Assembly: GCA_910585505.1 (NCBI GenBank)
Contig: CAJUFF010000102.1
Span: 1-6,042, forward strand
Direction: 5' to 3'
Source of the DNA: an uncultured Ruminiclostridium sp.
GTDB lineage: Bacteria > Bacillota > Clostridia > Oscillospirales > Ruminococcaceae
DNA: 6,042 nucleotides
The notes under the pieces are model-generated. The model worked only from the letters and a program-made list of their open reading frames with translations, had not been told where the DNA came from and did not search any database. Positions 5,859-6,042 of the stretch are shown here, piece by piece (positions within the stretch are counted from its first letter, which is position 1; each line of letters begins with the position of its first letter). A program made the translations under genes and the position numbers.

Positions 5859-6042
5859 GCGGAGAAAACAAGGCGAGGGAACACTTCGACTTAGGAGAGA
5901 CGGACGATGGGAAGGTCGTGTCGTTGTCGGGTATGATAACAAGGGCTTGCCTATAACCAAAAATGTTACAGCAAAAACAAAGGAAGAATGTGCCATCAAA
6001 CTTGAAAAGCTTAGAGAGCAGCACGGGAAGCCAACCGAGAAA
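5851..6042 (+). CDS. Second Tn916-type integrase, N-terminal part (continues outside window)
   Basis: The 64 visible codons begin at ATG 5851, with AGGAGG at 5837-5842, eight bases upstream inside the end of the first integrase. The peptide (MAKRRKQGEG...RRDGRWEGRVVVGYDNKGLPITK...) is the AP2-like arm-binding domain of the same integrase family. It matches the first integrase at 29 of the first 50 residues. At DNA level 5906-5918 is identical to 4744-4756. The catalytic domain is not visible, so it could be a full recombinase, a truncated copy, or only an arm-binding protein. The overlap implies co-translation with the first integrase. Confidence 0.88.
   Translation, partial: MAKRRKQGEGTLRLRRDGRWEGRVVVGYDNKGLPITKNVTAKTKEECAIKLEKLREQHGKPTEK

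Overview
The window looks like DNA from a gut-type Firmicute of the Clostridia (Oscillospiraceae/Lachnospiraceae). The support is moderately AT-rich DNA with strong GGAGG-type ribosome binding sites, TATAAT-type promoters with extended -10 TG motifs, frequent TTG/GTG starts, and gene families common in that group (two-FtsX-domain ABC permease, DUF6076-like protein, HTH_36 protein, Tn916-type integrase). The species cannot be told from the sequence alone.

Layout. (1) Positions 1-2168, minus strand: a large ABC transporter permease with two FtsX-type domains, open at the left edge. Its promoter (-10 at 2212-2217) lacks a clear -35 but carries an 11-bp-spaced GTTAA direct repeat, as expected for an OmpR-family response regulator site. 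(2) Positions 2169-2438: no protein gene. It holds that promoter, a possible plus-strand promoter, and a good plus-strand hairpin terminator (2409-2444) that could bound a ~160-nt non-coding RNA with competing folds. (3) Positions 2439-3623, minus strand: a 394-residue protein of unknown function that resembles DUF6076 and has a C-terminal Cys4 motif. (4) Positions 3624-3811: overlapping divergent promoters and a long imperfect inverted repeat. (5) Positions 3812-6042, plus strand: a mobile-element recombination module. It runs from a 67-residue excisionase-like protein to an HTH_36 protein, a doubtful small ORF, a complete Tn916-type tyrosine integrase, and the start of a second related integrase that overlaps the first by 8 bp and leaves the window.

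How they fit. The excisionase-like protein and integrase(s) would move the element. The HTH_36 protein is probably a replication or regulatory DNA-binding protein of the same element. The DUF6076-like gene shares overlapping promoter DNA with the excisionase operon, so the two transcription units probably exclude each other; this is inferred from promoter geometry. The permease looks like a separate unit (host gene or cargo). No attachment site or element end could be identified. The nearest element boundary may lie in 2169-2438 on the left, and beyond the second integrase on the right.
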